Assembly: GCA_016806645.1 (NCBI GenBank)
Contig: JACSYO010001932.1
Location: 1,803,501-1,867,500 of the forward strand
From: Ophiodon elongatus
Taxonomy: Eukaryota > Chordata > Actinopteri > Perciformes > Hexagrammidae
Length of the DNA: 64,000 bases
Reading direction: 5' to 3'
Shown in pieces: positions 37,331 through 47,394 of the stretch. Position 1 is the first letter of the stretch; every line of letters begins with the position of its first letter. The notes under the pieces are model-generated. The model saw only the letters and a list, made by a program, of their open reading frames with translations. It made no database searches and was not told where the DNA came from. The position numbers were made by a program, and so were the translations under genes.

Positions 37331-40167
37331 CAGGTCCCGCTTGGAGCGCTCTTTGGCACCTGCAAGGGAACCCGCCCACTTTAACTGATACGTCTGCGTG
37401 CACAATGCCTTTGCGCCGTGGCTAATTATTGTTTCTTTGCAAAGGTGAAACAAGACAAGTGTTGATTGAATACCAGTTTTGCGCAATTGAATTTCCTCCC
37501 GGTAAATTTGTCCTTCAGTGGATTTCAACCCAGATATTTTCACATTTTAGTCCAGACATAAGATGTATGGTAAAGTACAACTTGAAAAAAGTTCAGTGGC
37601 TCATGATACCATTTTTTGGTTGCAGTATTTTATATGGCAATGTGAGGAGCATGCCAGATCAGTGATATTTTGCCAAATGTAAAACAGCAGAGCAAATACG
37701 TAATACAACCAAACAATACGATAATGCAAACATTTAAGAGAAGAGAGGGGTGTCTCACGTAACGCAGAGTTTGTGTCTAAGGTGTAATACACCATGTATG
37801 TCATATAGGCTATCACACAAGAATATTGCTTATCACTATATCCAACTGTTTCCCCAATTCATTTTAAAAGCCCCACTCTGATGTTTTTTTCCCCCACATT
37901 GATCTTCTGAAAATATTGAATCAAGCCTGTCAAATATTGCTGTGACCTTATCGGTGGGCCTTGTCATGCGGCTAGTGCAGCAAAAAGCAACATAATTTAA
38001 TTTGAGATTTTTTAATTTTTTTGAAACAAAAAAAAAATAGCAGTAAAGAGGTTTGTCATACACAATAAAAAATGCATCCATTATTGATGTGTTGTCACGT
38101 TCTACACAGGTTCAGGTAAAACAGTGAATGGCAGAGGCAATATGAATTATGAGGACACACTGCCACCGAGTGGATTAATACTACATCGCAGCTTCACCAG
38201 CGTCCCAAACCACGGATGAAGGCGCTGATCTACTGGCATAGCCGATGCTATGGAGGCCTGGAGGGTGAGAAATAATTCCTCCATCTCGAAGAAAGCACTG
38301 ACTCTTTCAAGTAGGGGTGCACATGAGCAAGTCAGACTTCATTCACATAAGACATGCACCATGCAGCGCCCTGTACTCACTGTGGAACATTAGTTTCACT
38401 AGATATGTCAAATCAAGCCTTCCCATCATGTTCCTCATATGTTTGCTCTACATATTGGCTGAAGAAGGAATACAATTAACCATTGTGGACGAACATATGT
38501 CACTTGTTATATAGGCCTCAGTACCCTGATTACCAAACACAGTTGAGATGTCATTGCACCAGGCATGTGATTGAAAAGATGTGGATTTAAAGACCTCATA
38601 TTGACCTGATCATGTGGCAGTAAACAGTCCCTGCTGTCTGCACATGTGGGATGCACAAAGCTGCCATAGTCGACATGTAAGTCAAAGATTGCACACTGAA
38701 ACAATCATGGCCACTTAACAAGTGATACGGACGAAGAAAGGCTTCACAGAAGTAATTGTGCAAGAGCCGTGGCCCCCGTGCATCAACGATGCCTCTTCCT
38801 CCTGATGCCCGAGGATACCTTCGTCAGTAAGCGGTGCCAGCCATCTCTCCTCCTCCCCGAAACTGATTTGCCAAACACATCTGCCGAGATTAAAAGATTT
38901 GGAGTGCGGAGGCTGACAAGGGCTGGCATTCAGTGGAGGGCACCGAGGATGGATGAGTGGCAAAATCAATGCTGAAACACTCGAAGAGCCTGGCTGCTTC
39001 GATGCCAGCTGTTGTAACCCTTGAAGGAGGTTTGATTTTTAAAATGTCTCCAGGTTTGTTCAGGGTCTTGACAAAGGGCTTGCTTGGTGTGGCGGGCAAA
39101 TGTTTGAACAGCTGTTCTTATTGTTGCCAGGCTTCCTGCTGTCCTTCAGCTGCAACTAAGCACACATACAGTATCTCTAATGGGTTGAAAGAGGTTTGCT
39201 AAAGAGGATTGTTACACCAGTAGGCCAAGTATTTCTCGTTAATATCACTGTTGACCTCTGGAGGGGTTTTAATTTAGAAAAAGAAAAAAAACAATATGGC
39301 AGAGTCCTTGTATTTAATTCCCTTGGCTACAACTCACGACTACATTTTTAAGAGAATTGTGGAGGACCAACTGATGAACACAAGATGCTTAATAATACTA
39401 GAGATTGGTCACTGATATAACATCAAGGTCCTGAATACTCCCCTTGTATGTTTTTGTTTTTGCCACATTTTGTTTGATCTTTGCTCTTCTTTACAGCACT
39501 AAAATTTAGCAGATTATATTTCGACACACACGAATAAAACAAGGGAAACAACATGGTTCTAAATTCAATTATACCCAACGGAATAGTTTGATACTTTGGT
39601 AAATACGTGTATTCGCCTTCTTGCCGAGAGTTCGACGAGAAAAGTGATCTCATATTTGTGTGGTAAAAGGCATTCACGATTGGGATTCATGCCAAGGGAT
39701 TTTTCTTTTTTTGGGGGTGGGGGGGGATTATTGCAGAAAAAATTGCTCTGTGGTTTATGATACCGACACGTTTTGTTCAGCAAGATAATCCTCACAAATG
39801 AACACCAGCGTAATGAGTGTCTAGGTTTTAAGGCTCTTTCAATGTGTTTCTGGTTTAAGATTAAGTTATGGAAAGTGCCCAAAAATGACACCAAGGGGCT
39901 GCTGGTAACATAGAACTATTATCCAGAGTCAGCCCATCAAAGGTCACACAAGAGTATAACTAGAAAACCTGCAAGTCTGTGTCATGTAAAAACATTTATC
40001 ACAATGGGTGTCAATGACCCCAACTTCTCCCAGTGGTACAGTAAATGCTGTTTTTTCAGGTGCTCTCCTTTCACCAGCAGATGTCACTATTTCAAATAGT
40101 TTTCCTCCATACAACATCATAGCTGCTAAAAAAAAATAATAATTCCCTTCCTCTCGCTCTCCATCAG
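37331..40167. other. Region upstream of foxj1, no gene recognised
   Basis: AT-rich unique sequence. Open frames around 38715-39202 on both strands have no recognisable domain. A CTCF-like motif is at 40074-40087. This interval could hold foxj1 cis-regulatory elements; there is no direct evidence. Confidence 0.4.
40074..40087 (+). promoter_or_regulatory. Candidate CTCF-binding motif
   Basis: CCAGCAGATGTCAC matches CCASYAGRKGGCRS at 13 of 14 positions (T instead of G at position 11). It lies between foxj1 and the ryanodine-receptor relic. Prediction from motif only. Confidence 0.3.
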
Positions 40168-40300
40168 GAAAAGTTGGACCCTGGCGTGAAGAAGGAGGTG
40201 GATGGGATGGGTGTCCCCGACATTAAATATGGCGACTGTGTGTTACATCCAACATGTTGACACCTACCTGTGTGCACGCATGGGTGGAGTACAGAGAAAG
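40168..40300 (+). pseudogene. Ryanodine receptor exon relic 1 (N-terminal MIR-region segment)
   Basis: After an acceptor-like CCATCAG (AG at 40166-40167) the frame reads EKLDPGVKKEVDGMGVPDIKYGD. This matches the ryanodine receptor N-terminal segment (in family members roughly KLD..HKRDVEGMG.PEIKYGDS), just before and within a MIR domain of the cytosolic calcium-release channel. The frame is then lost: the next recognisable residues (VCYIQHVDT) are in another frame, a net indel of 2 or 1 bp, and an internal deletion joins VDTYLC to ARMGGVQRK. A donor-like GTACCT follows at 40301. Read as a broken exon of a ryr gene on the plus strand; it cannot encode this segment. The paralog (ryr2/ryr3-like) is uncertain. 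Confidence 0.8.
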
Positions 40301-41167
40301 GTACCTCGCTACATGCAACCATACTGCACCTTTTCAGAACGCTCTTATCCCCGTCTCTCATTTCTTGTTACTACAGTCCATGTTGGGGTTTTGCTGTATA
40401 CACACTGCCATATGCATAAAATCTGAGTAAAACTTATATTTTTATGCAAGATCCGCATTTATCACAGTCCCTGCAACGTCTGACATCACAGCACAATTTT
40501 GTGTGCAACTATTCTCATTAATACAATCGATAACAGTGTTTTTGAGGATTGAGAACAAAAATTGCTATTGCGATACCCAAGTGTAGCGATATTGCAACAA
40601 GTCACTATGAAGCTTTTAGTGTTTTTATAAACAAACTATTACACCAGGTCAGGTGGTGAAGAAATGACAGTGGCAACAAAGCAAGCGGCCCAAACGTCTG
40701 ATCGGAGCTGATGTGAAGAGAGGAGGACTGACCTGAGCCAGCGTGCATCACTCAAATGTAGAAATGTAGTCGTGCCCAAGGAGAAACAAAGCATGACTGT
40801 GCATTTTCGACAGACTGATTAAATTAGTTCTGTTGTTCAAAATGATGCCAAAAATTAAAGTTAAAGCAGAAATCAATCAGAAAACAGCTGTTATGACTGT
40901 AGTGGAAAGTTTAGATATTTTAGTAAATCTAATTAACAGCAACCACCGGGGCCCTTGGATACTTTAAAATAAAAATAAATAAGTAACTGAATCAACATGT
41001 TATTAAAGTCCAAAAAAAAGCCCTCTAATTGAAAAAAAAGAAGAAATGCTAATCATTTAATTGGAATAATTAACAATTGAAATAATAATATGTTGTATTG
41101 GTTACAGAGCGATGTAACATGTGAAACATTTTTCGTTTGTTCTTCTGTGCGTGTGCATGTGTGCGGT

Positions 41168-41271
41168 TTATTATTAATTACACCTGTCACAATTCCTCTG
41201 TAGAATTTGAGGCAAATTTGTAATTTGTGATTTGGGGCCATACAAAAATAAATTGAATTGAATTGAATTGT
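41168..41271 (+). repeat. Dispersed repeat fragment with (GAATT)n tail
   Basis: Ends in 'GGGGCCATACAAAAATAAAT' followed by TGAATTGAATTGAATTG, a tail typical of fish LINE-derived 3' ends. Its first 42 bases recur, with two differences, at 42388-42429. The family assignment is inference. Confidence 0.5.
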
Positions 41272-41299
41272 GTGTGTGCGCGCGTGTGTGTGTTTGCAG

Positions 41300-41404
41300 A
41301 TTGTGCTGCCGCCTCACTTGGAGAGGATCAGGGAGAAGCTCGCAGAAAACATCCACGAGCTGTGGGTGATGAACAAGATAGAACTGAGCTGGACCTACGG
41401 CGCA
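41300..41404 (+). pseudogene. Ryanodine receptor exon relic 2 (RyR domain)
   Basis: Clean exon-like block of 105 bp (35 codons, phase 0): acceptor TTTGCAG at 41293-41299, donor GTGAGT from 41405. It encodes IVLPPHLERIREKLAENIHE followed by LWVMNKIELSWTYGA. This is nearly identical to the start of the first RyR repeat domain (Pfam RyR) of vertebrate ryanodine receptors, with two changes from the usual ELGW and YGP. In an intact gene this exon lies about 500 residues downstream of relic 1, so many exons between them are missing here. The block is open, but with no flanking exons in place it is read as part of the same relic. Confidence 0.85.
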
Positions 41405-42029
41405 GTGAGTATCGCTGACAAACAATGATCATAAGCCCCTTTCAGGCATGTTTACATCCATTTAATCTGATGGCAGTTCAACATGTTGGTCTCATGTCTG
41501 AATGAGCACCCGAGTCACTTTAACGTAAAAATCCTCACTGCTCAGCAGGTCACCTTCAACACGACACAGCTCTGAATGGAATGCCATCAGATTAGTGTTA
41601 CACAAGGTTAAACCTGCAGAGAGAGAAATGAAATGCAGGTCTTGTTGATTAAGAGCTGTTAATACATTTCTCATGGAAGTATCATCTCCCATGCTCAAAG
41701 AAAATAAGACAAGTTCAAACTATGAGTAGGTCAATGACCTAATTACTGAGATTCTTCTCAGATCGATCGTTCTATATAAATCCGTTTCCTGTTCACCGTC
41801 CTCGCAAAAGAAGTAAAACAAATGTACTGTCCAAGTAATAGTCAGAGCAACTGTCTCAGTAGTGAAACCTATTAGTAATAAGTTACATGGATGTCAGTGC
41901 AGCTCTATAACTACGTTCGTCCAGGTGTCCCATGGTTCTCCTTGTCCTGACACTAAAGGGTGCCAAGCAACAGGCTCCCTTACTGTCCTAACCGTCGCTT
42001 CTTATGAGGCATTATGTTCTCGGGTCGTC

Positions 42030-42290
42030 CGTCCGTCCCATTCTCAGGGGCGCGATATCTCAGAAACACCCTGAGGCAATTTCTTCAAATTTGGCACAAA
42101 CGTCCACCCGGACTCAAGGATGATCTGATTAGAATTCGGTGGTCAAAGGTCAGAGGTCACTGAACGCTTGCCTAACACATTTCACACACATGTCCAACAG
42201 GATGAAATGATGCGGGGGTGACATTTTGGACAAACTCGGATGTAAACCGCAACTTGACTTGTTGATGGAGGCATTCAACCGCAATCTTTT
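42030..42290 (+). repeat. Dispersed percomorph repeat in the relic ryr intron
   Basis: Contains 'CAATTTCTTCAAATTTGGCA', 'CAAACGTCCACCCGGACTCA', 'TTCGGTGGTCAAAGGTCAGA' and 'GATGAAATGATGCGGGGGTG'. I recognise these as parts of a very common percomorph dispersed repeat. It lies between ryr relic exons 2 and 3. Confidence 0.65.
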
Positions 42291-42320
42291 GTAGTTTTAC
42301 ATGTTGTCTGTGTGTTTCAG

Positions 42321-42374
42321 GTGCGAGATGATAACAAGCGGCAACACCCCTTTCTGGTGGAGTTCTCCAAGCTT
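42321..42374 (+). pseudogene. Ryanodine receptor exon relic 3 (RyR domain, truncated)
   Basis: Following an acceptor TGTGTTTCAG (42311-42320), 18 codons read VRDDNKRQHPFLVEFSKL, the direct continuation of relic 2 in ryanodine receptors (usual form ...HPCLVEFSKL...). Homology stops at CTT (42372-42374), where repeat-like DNA (42375 to about 42470) begins; its 42388-42429 part duplicates 41168-41209. The normal exon continues with a PE-rich NYNLQM segment. A weak resemblance (P-E-E-Q followed by K/Y-rich codons) resumes near 42471, as expected if a repeat had inserted into the exon, but this is tentative. The exon cannot be used intact. Confidence 0.75.
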
Positions 42375-42880
42375 TATATTACTTTACTTATTATTAATTC
42401 CACCTGTTACAATTCCTCTGTAGAATTTGTAACAGCCTTCTGGTTTGATGTGTGTTTCGTGACACTTTGTGCCAGAAGAGCAAAATACTCAAAATGAAAA
42501 CGGAACATTTCTCAAACAGTCCTTTTACTAACCACACCCTACAGTCTCTCATGTCATGTTGTTTTGGGATGATGGTTATGTCTTATACAAAACCAGATTA
42601 ACGAGCACCAATATGAAAACTGACTCTTGGTTGACAGAAAAAACAACAACTGCATAATTACTTTGAATATGTCCACAGTGTCGTCTTTGGGTTGTCCAGC
42701 TTTGCCTTATGTGATGTTGTATCATTGTCAACACGTCTGTTTCCTGTCAGAACGTGATGCCTCTCAGCTGGTAAGTTTAAGAGCGAGATGAAGAACCCAA
42801 TTCCTCAGTGTCCTCCGAGGCTGCATGTCCAGTTCCTCACTCCCGTATTATGGAGCCGTGTTCCAAACCACTTCCTCAAG

Positions 42881-43192
42881 GTACAGATGGGAAACCTTCC
42901 AGACGGAGGCACTCGAGGCGGACACCTTGTCATGCTTATGGGAGAGAATGGCAGATTTTCACCTATATGCTGGCAGTCAAAGAGGATCAGGAGAGTTGTC
43001 CGAAGCACTTTAGCAGGAGAAACTTTGGCACTTGCAGATGGCATTGACAGTGCAGTCTTTTTGGCTACACTCTACTCAGAACTTACCACAGGTGATTGCA
43101 CACGGAACAATTTGCCCATTGTGTGTGTAATGGACAATCACTCTCTTCTTGATGCTGATCTAACCCCTAATGCAGAATGCTCATCCAAATAG
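42881..43192 (+). pseudogene. Retrotransposon RNase H fragment (copia-like type)
   Basis: A plus-strand open frame contains GNLPDGGTRGGHLVMLMGEN, WQSKRIRRVVRSTLAGETLA and a later VCVMDNHSLLDA. These match the RNase H region of a retroelement polyprotein family with 'STLAxETLAL' and 'xxDNxSL' motifs. The layout is that of Ty1/copia RNase H (acidic residue in the ETLAL helix, Asp before Asn-x-Ser). The first catalytic Asp, expected just before GNL, is missing, and the frame ends at a stop at 43191-43193, so this is a short dead fragment. It is opposite in strand to the neighbouring gypsy element. Family-level assignment is from memory and could be another retroelement group. Confidence 0.55.
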
Positions 43193-43273
43193 GCTGCTTT
43201 TGTGCAATATTGATGTTATTAACAAAAAAGGAATCCGTCCTCTGCACTTGTAGTTTTTATCGTTCGTTTTTAA

Positions 43274-43352
43274 AAATGAGAATACATGAGAATCTGGGGG
43301 GTGTCCATGTCCAGTTCTTATTATTGTGTCCAACATTACTGTGGGCCCCACA
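43274..43352 (-). repeat. 3' LTR remnant (start of U3 only)
   Basis: These 79 bp equal 49554-49632 except for two substitutions. On the minus strand it starts TGTGGGGCCCACAG directly after the polypurine tract. The remaining about 680 bp of the LTR are absent. Confidence 0.85.
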
Positions 43353-43367
43353 CTCTCCCCTCCCAAA
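43353..43367 (-). other. Polypurine tract of the gypsy element
   Basis: Minus-strand TTTGGGAGGGGAGAG lies immediately before the TG of the 3' LTR, where plus-strand DNA priming takes place in LTR elements. Confidence 0.8.
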
Positions 43368-43863
43368 TGAATGTCGACCCGACATTACAGATTTCCCAGA
43401 GTACTTGAGTCTTCAACTGGTGAGTTATGGCCATAGGCTCTATGGGAGTCAGTCTTTTGAGATACTTCCTGCATAACAACAGTCTTTGACATGACATTCA
43501 TCTCCCGCTTATGTCACGTGTTAGCAGCAGACACCACTGGCCAGGTGATATCTGAAGTGCTATTCGGCTCCTCATGCGGCTATGTATCCTTGACTGAAAG
43601 GTTTTGACCTTATTTCCTACCCCATAACCCATCACACAGACCCACATGCAATACTCTATGTTTCACATATATCCCAGTATTATTTTCAATGTAAGTGGTC
43701 TGAGTTCTAGGACTCTCCTTATTGACACTCATGGACTTAGGTACTCTGATGTATTAACTTCCCATTTTCAAAATCTAGGCGAAACACTTGAACACTTGTC
43801 TCACGTTAAACTATCACAACCAACAAACCAAACGTGTGACTACGAACTTGTTTTTTTCCCTCT

Positions 43864-45130
43864 TTACTTGTGGCTGTGTATGACTGATGGTTGACCAAAT
43901 CTGTTGTATGTTAGTGTTTTGGGTGGATTTCTTTGTCGTAAAGGATATTTTCTGGTGGAAGCTGATGGCAACTCAGGATCACTCTGGTCTGCTTCATCAG
44001 ATGACGACACCTGTCCAGCGTTGACCTCATCTGCTCCATCAGATGACTCCTCTTGCTCAGCTCTCTCTGTTTCACCATGCTCCACCTCTGGTTCCTTTCT
44101 GCCTTCATCCTTCTCTACTGAATCCTCGTCTTCCTCGCCAGTTTGCTCCAGTTCTCTGACAGCTGCTTGTGGCTGGAATTCCTCTGCGTCTGTTCTCAGC
44201 TGGCTCCTAACGTGTTCAAGTGGTTCTGCTGGTCGTGTAGTGATAAATCTCCAGTTACTTTCATCCTCTGAACTACTGTCAGAGTCTCTGTGCTTCGGTT
44301 TTTGCTGCCTTTTCTTTATTATACCTGTGTTTGACTTCCTCCTTTCCATTTTCTCTTGTTTATCCTCTTCCACTGGCAGAAAGTCACAGGGCAGTAACAG
44401 GTTCCTGTGCAGTACTCTGGTCCTTCCTTGGCCTCTCTCAGGCTGTACGACGTAGACAGGACAGTCCTTGTGTTTTCTCTCAGTTGTCACATGGATTTTC
44501 TCTTCCCAATATGACCTGAGCTTCCCGGGTCCCCCTTTGTCCTTGAAGTTCCGCACCAGTACTCTACACCCTGGCTGTAGCTCCACTCCATAAGCTTTTC
44601 GATCATATTGCTTCTTAGCTCTACTGTTCTCCCTCTGGACTGTCTGTGATGCTAGCCTGTATGCCTCCCGCATCCACCTTCTCCACTTACTTGCATATTC
44701 ACTGTGAGAAGCACCCTGGTCAGTTGGTTTCAGGCCAAACATCATGTCAACAGGAAGTCTGGGGTTCCTGCCATAGAGAAGGTACTATGGGGCATATCCT
44801 GTTGCTTCAATGCGCGTACAGTTATACGCGTGCACGACTTTAGCTAAGGAGTTCTTCCAATCCGACTTTGCTTCTTCTGTCAGATTTCTGAGCATAGAAA
44901 GGAGTGTTCGATTAAACCTGTCCACCTGACCATTTCCAGCTGGGTGATAGGGTGCTGTGCGTGAACCTTGGATGCCACAGTATTCTTCAAGTTTGGAAAA
45001 CAGTTCATGATGCAACTTGGCAGGAAATCCAAACTTGAGCACAAAGTCGCCAAATATATTTTCAGCTGCAGTCTTTGCTGACTTGTTGATGCATGCGTAT
45101 ATGTTACTCGTTCTCTTTCTACGTCATTGA
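43864..45130 (-). pseudogene. Gypsy integrase remnant with long acidic C-terminal tail
   Basis: The 45062-44746 part carries the C-terminal half of the integrase core (FGFPAKLHHELF, TAPYHPAGNGQVDRFNRTLL), interrupted by an in-frame TAG at 44785-44787. The rest (44745-43864) includes the end of the core region and a GCRVLVRNFKDKG/KIHVT block, the small C-terminal domain of gypsy integrases. About 190 residues of Glu/Ser/Asp-rich sequence follow, ending in KYPLRQRNPPKTLTYNR. Defects: the N-terminal HHCC zinc-binding region and the first catalytic Asp are not found; the segment that should hold the second Asp after KLHH is deleted; and the catalytic Glu position (usually GQVERFN) is Asp. It cannot be active. 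Confidence 0.85.
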
Positions 45131-45259
45131 ACGCTGCAGTGATGGTGACTGGACACATCCAGGGCTCATGCTCGTGGAATTCTAATTGCAGTGCCTGTGT
45201 GACAGTTGTTATCACCTCGGGCTCCATTTCCTGTGTGCATGTGTGGATGTACTACTCCA

Positions 45260-45660
45260 TAGCAAGCAGCATCCGCGACAAGCCGTCAGCGTCCCCATTG
45301 GCTTTTCCAGGCCGATATTTGATTGAGAACCTAAAGTCTGCTAATCCACCTGTGTGTTGTGGCATTCAGCTTTGCTGTTGTCAATACGTAGGTTAAGGGA
45401 TTATTGTCGGTGTAGACAACGAAAGAAGGTGCATAGTACAAGTAATCCCTACATTTTTCACAGATTGCCCACTTCATGGCTAAAAACTCTAGCTTTCCAA
45501 AGTAGAGGTGGTAGTTAGTTTCTGGAGCAGTTAGTGTTCTTGACCCATAACCGATGACAACCAACTTGCCTTGCTGCCTCTGGTATAGTACTGCACCAAG
45601 CCCCTGCTGAGAGGCATCACAGTGCAACACAAACGGCTTCTCAAAGTCTGGGTAATCCTA
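45260..45660 (-). pseudogene. Gypsy RNase H remnant
   Basis: The frame from about 45630 to 45331 contains the RNase H core with its catalytic acids: Asp in LHCDASQQGLGAVLYQ, Glu in KLEFLAMKWA and Asp in VVYTDNNPLTYVL. A frameshift near 45655 separates it from the RT frame. Another near 45340 shifts it before ADFRFSIKYRPGKANGDAD, which leads toward the missing integrase N-terminus. In an intact element this domain removes RNA from the RNA:DNA hybrid during reverse transcription. Confidence 0.88.
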
Positions 45661-46839
45661 TGAGTGGTGGACGCAGCAGGTGCTCTAGAAGCTGGCAGAG
45701 CACTTCCTGATGTTGTTCTGTCCAGATGATAGGCTGGCTTGAGGGTCGCTGATCTGACCTCTTACATTTCCCCTTGCTCCTATTTGCACTTGATCCTTGA
45801 ACTCGACTACCTGGCGTTTTCTCAGTGGACAGCAGATTGTAAAGCGGCTTGGCTATGCGTGAAAGGTTTGGGATGTATGGCCGGTAGTAGGACAAGAATC
45901 CTAAAATTTTCCTCAAGTCGCCGACAGTCTCAGGTTTGCGGTCTTTTTGTGCCTGTACTGGTGCTATTTCTGCTGGATCCATGCAATAGCCATCTTTCGA
46001 CACAATCTTTCCAAAGAATCTCACTTTGTCTTTAAATACTTCACACTTTTTAGCTGTCAGTTTTACTCCATGTGCTTGATAACGACGCAGCACCTCTCTC
46101 AAATCTTGAAGATGTTCTTCAAAGAATTTGCTGTGGACAAGCTTGTCATCCAAGTATGGCTGTGATGTTTCATCTCTGAGACCTGTAAGGCATTCCTCCA
46201 TACTGCACTGGAATTCTGCTGGAGCTGAGGACAGGCCGAAGGGGATCCTTACCCACTCATATAAGCCCCAAGGTGTAATAAAAGCGGTAAGAGGTCGACT
46301 ACTCTCCTCCAGGAAACCCTGATGGTAAGCCTTGCCCTGGTCCAGCACAGAGAACCACGCACTCAGGCTGTTTAGCATGTCTTGTACTCTGGGAATGGGA
46401 TGACGATCAGCAATGGATTTTTGATTCAGCTCCCTGTAATCCACGCACAGACGCAAACTTCCATCTTTCTTACGCACACACACTATTGGTGAGGAGTATG
46501 GGGGGATCTTGTAATCCATCCTCTATTCAGTAGATCCTCCAAATACTCCTTCACCTCCTTGTGAAGTGGTTTGGGTACAGAAAATGAAAATGCATCACAT
46601 TCTTCATTTGTCTTACTTTTTCCTGCTGGTCTGCAGTCAGGTGTTCTACTGACACTGGAGGGTCCCATACATCTTGTTTGACTTTGTCCCCGTCGGTGGT
46701 GTTCTTGGTGCTTTACAAGAATGTTGGCTGTCTTGGCCGTGTTTCCACGACAAGCTGTTCTGACGGTGGGATCACTAGCAGTAGCTGGTCTTACATCCAC
46801 TGGATATATAGCTTTGACTTGTTGCAGCTGTCCCAGCAC
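45641..46839 (-). pseudogene. Gypsy reverse transcriptase remnant
   Basis: The upstream part (46839-46483) and main part (46519-45641) are in different frames, with the shift near the C run at about 46500-46505. RT blocks are clear: SSPIVCVRKKDGSLRLCVDY, FSVLDQGKAYHQGF, TPWGLYEWVRIPFGLSSAPA, the catalytic box YLDD (in QPYLDDKLVHS), VRFFGKIVS and FLSYYRPYIPNLSRIAKPLY. The catalytic aspartates of YLDD are kept, but the frame breaks prevent a complete enzyme. Confidence 0.92.
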
Positions 46840-46908
46840 TGTGTGAGGAGTGATAGTAATGTCATGGTTGCTTCCATTAGTGACAGGGATAGCCAGTCTT
46901 GACCAATT

Positions 46909-47376
46909 TCATTTCTGCAGGCAGATGACGGTGTCAGTAATGTTCAACCCCTCTGGCCACTTTGGGATCTCCTCAGCTTCAAAAAGGACCTCCTGTTTTG
47001 TGGATGCCAACTTGAACTTAAGCTCAACCCAGCCAGCAAAAGGGATGGGTGTTTGATTTGCTGCTTTGCCAACAAGAGTCTCATCCTCACCCAATAGTTT
47101 ATTCATGCTCCGTAGACGGATATGTGGGAGACAGCATTTTCTCCAGTTTTCATTGATAATTGTGACCTGTGAACCCATGTCCCACAGTGCTTGTGTTGCT
47201 ACTCTCGCAAAGAAACAGTCCACCATGCACTTTTTCCCGATAAGGGCCTTCAGCTTGGCTTGGCGACGTAATGAGAGATGGCTGGCATAAGTAGCACCAA
47301 ATGTCTGTTCGGCCTTCCCACTTTTCTCCAACTCCGCCTGCAGCTGCCTGATACGGTCACACAGCAGCTCATGCAC
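46909..47376 (-). pseudogene. Gypsy aspartic protease remnant
   Basis: A retropepsin-type region contains ALWDMGSQVTIINENW. The catalytic Asp is present, but the family triad D-T/S-G reads D-M-G. A second hydrophobic block follows (TPIPFAGWVELKFKL). The frame ends at 46909 before the RT region. Read as a decayed protease between gag and RT, where gypsy elements encode it. Confidence 0.8.
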
Positions 47377-47394
47377 TTTTTCATCTGGATCAGT

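Noticed and set aside
38715..39202. Overlapping open frames upstream of foxj1
   Set aside because: No match to ryanodine receptor, RNF157 or other expected neighbours; no exon borders.
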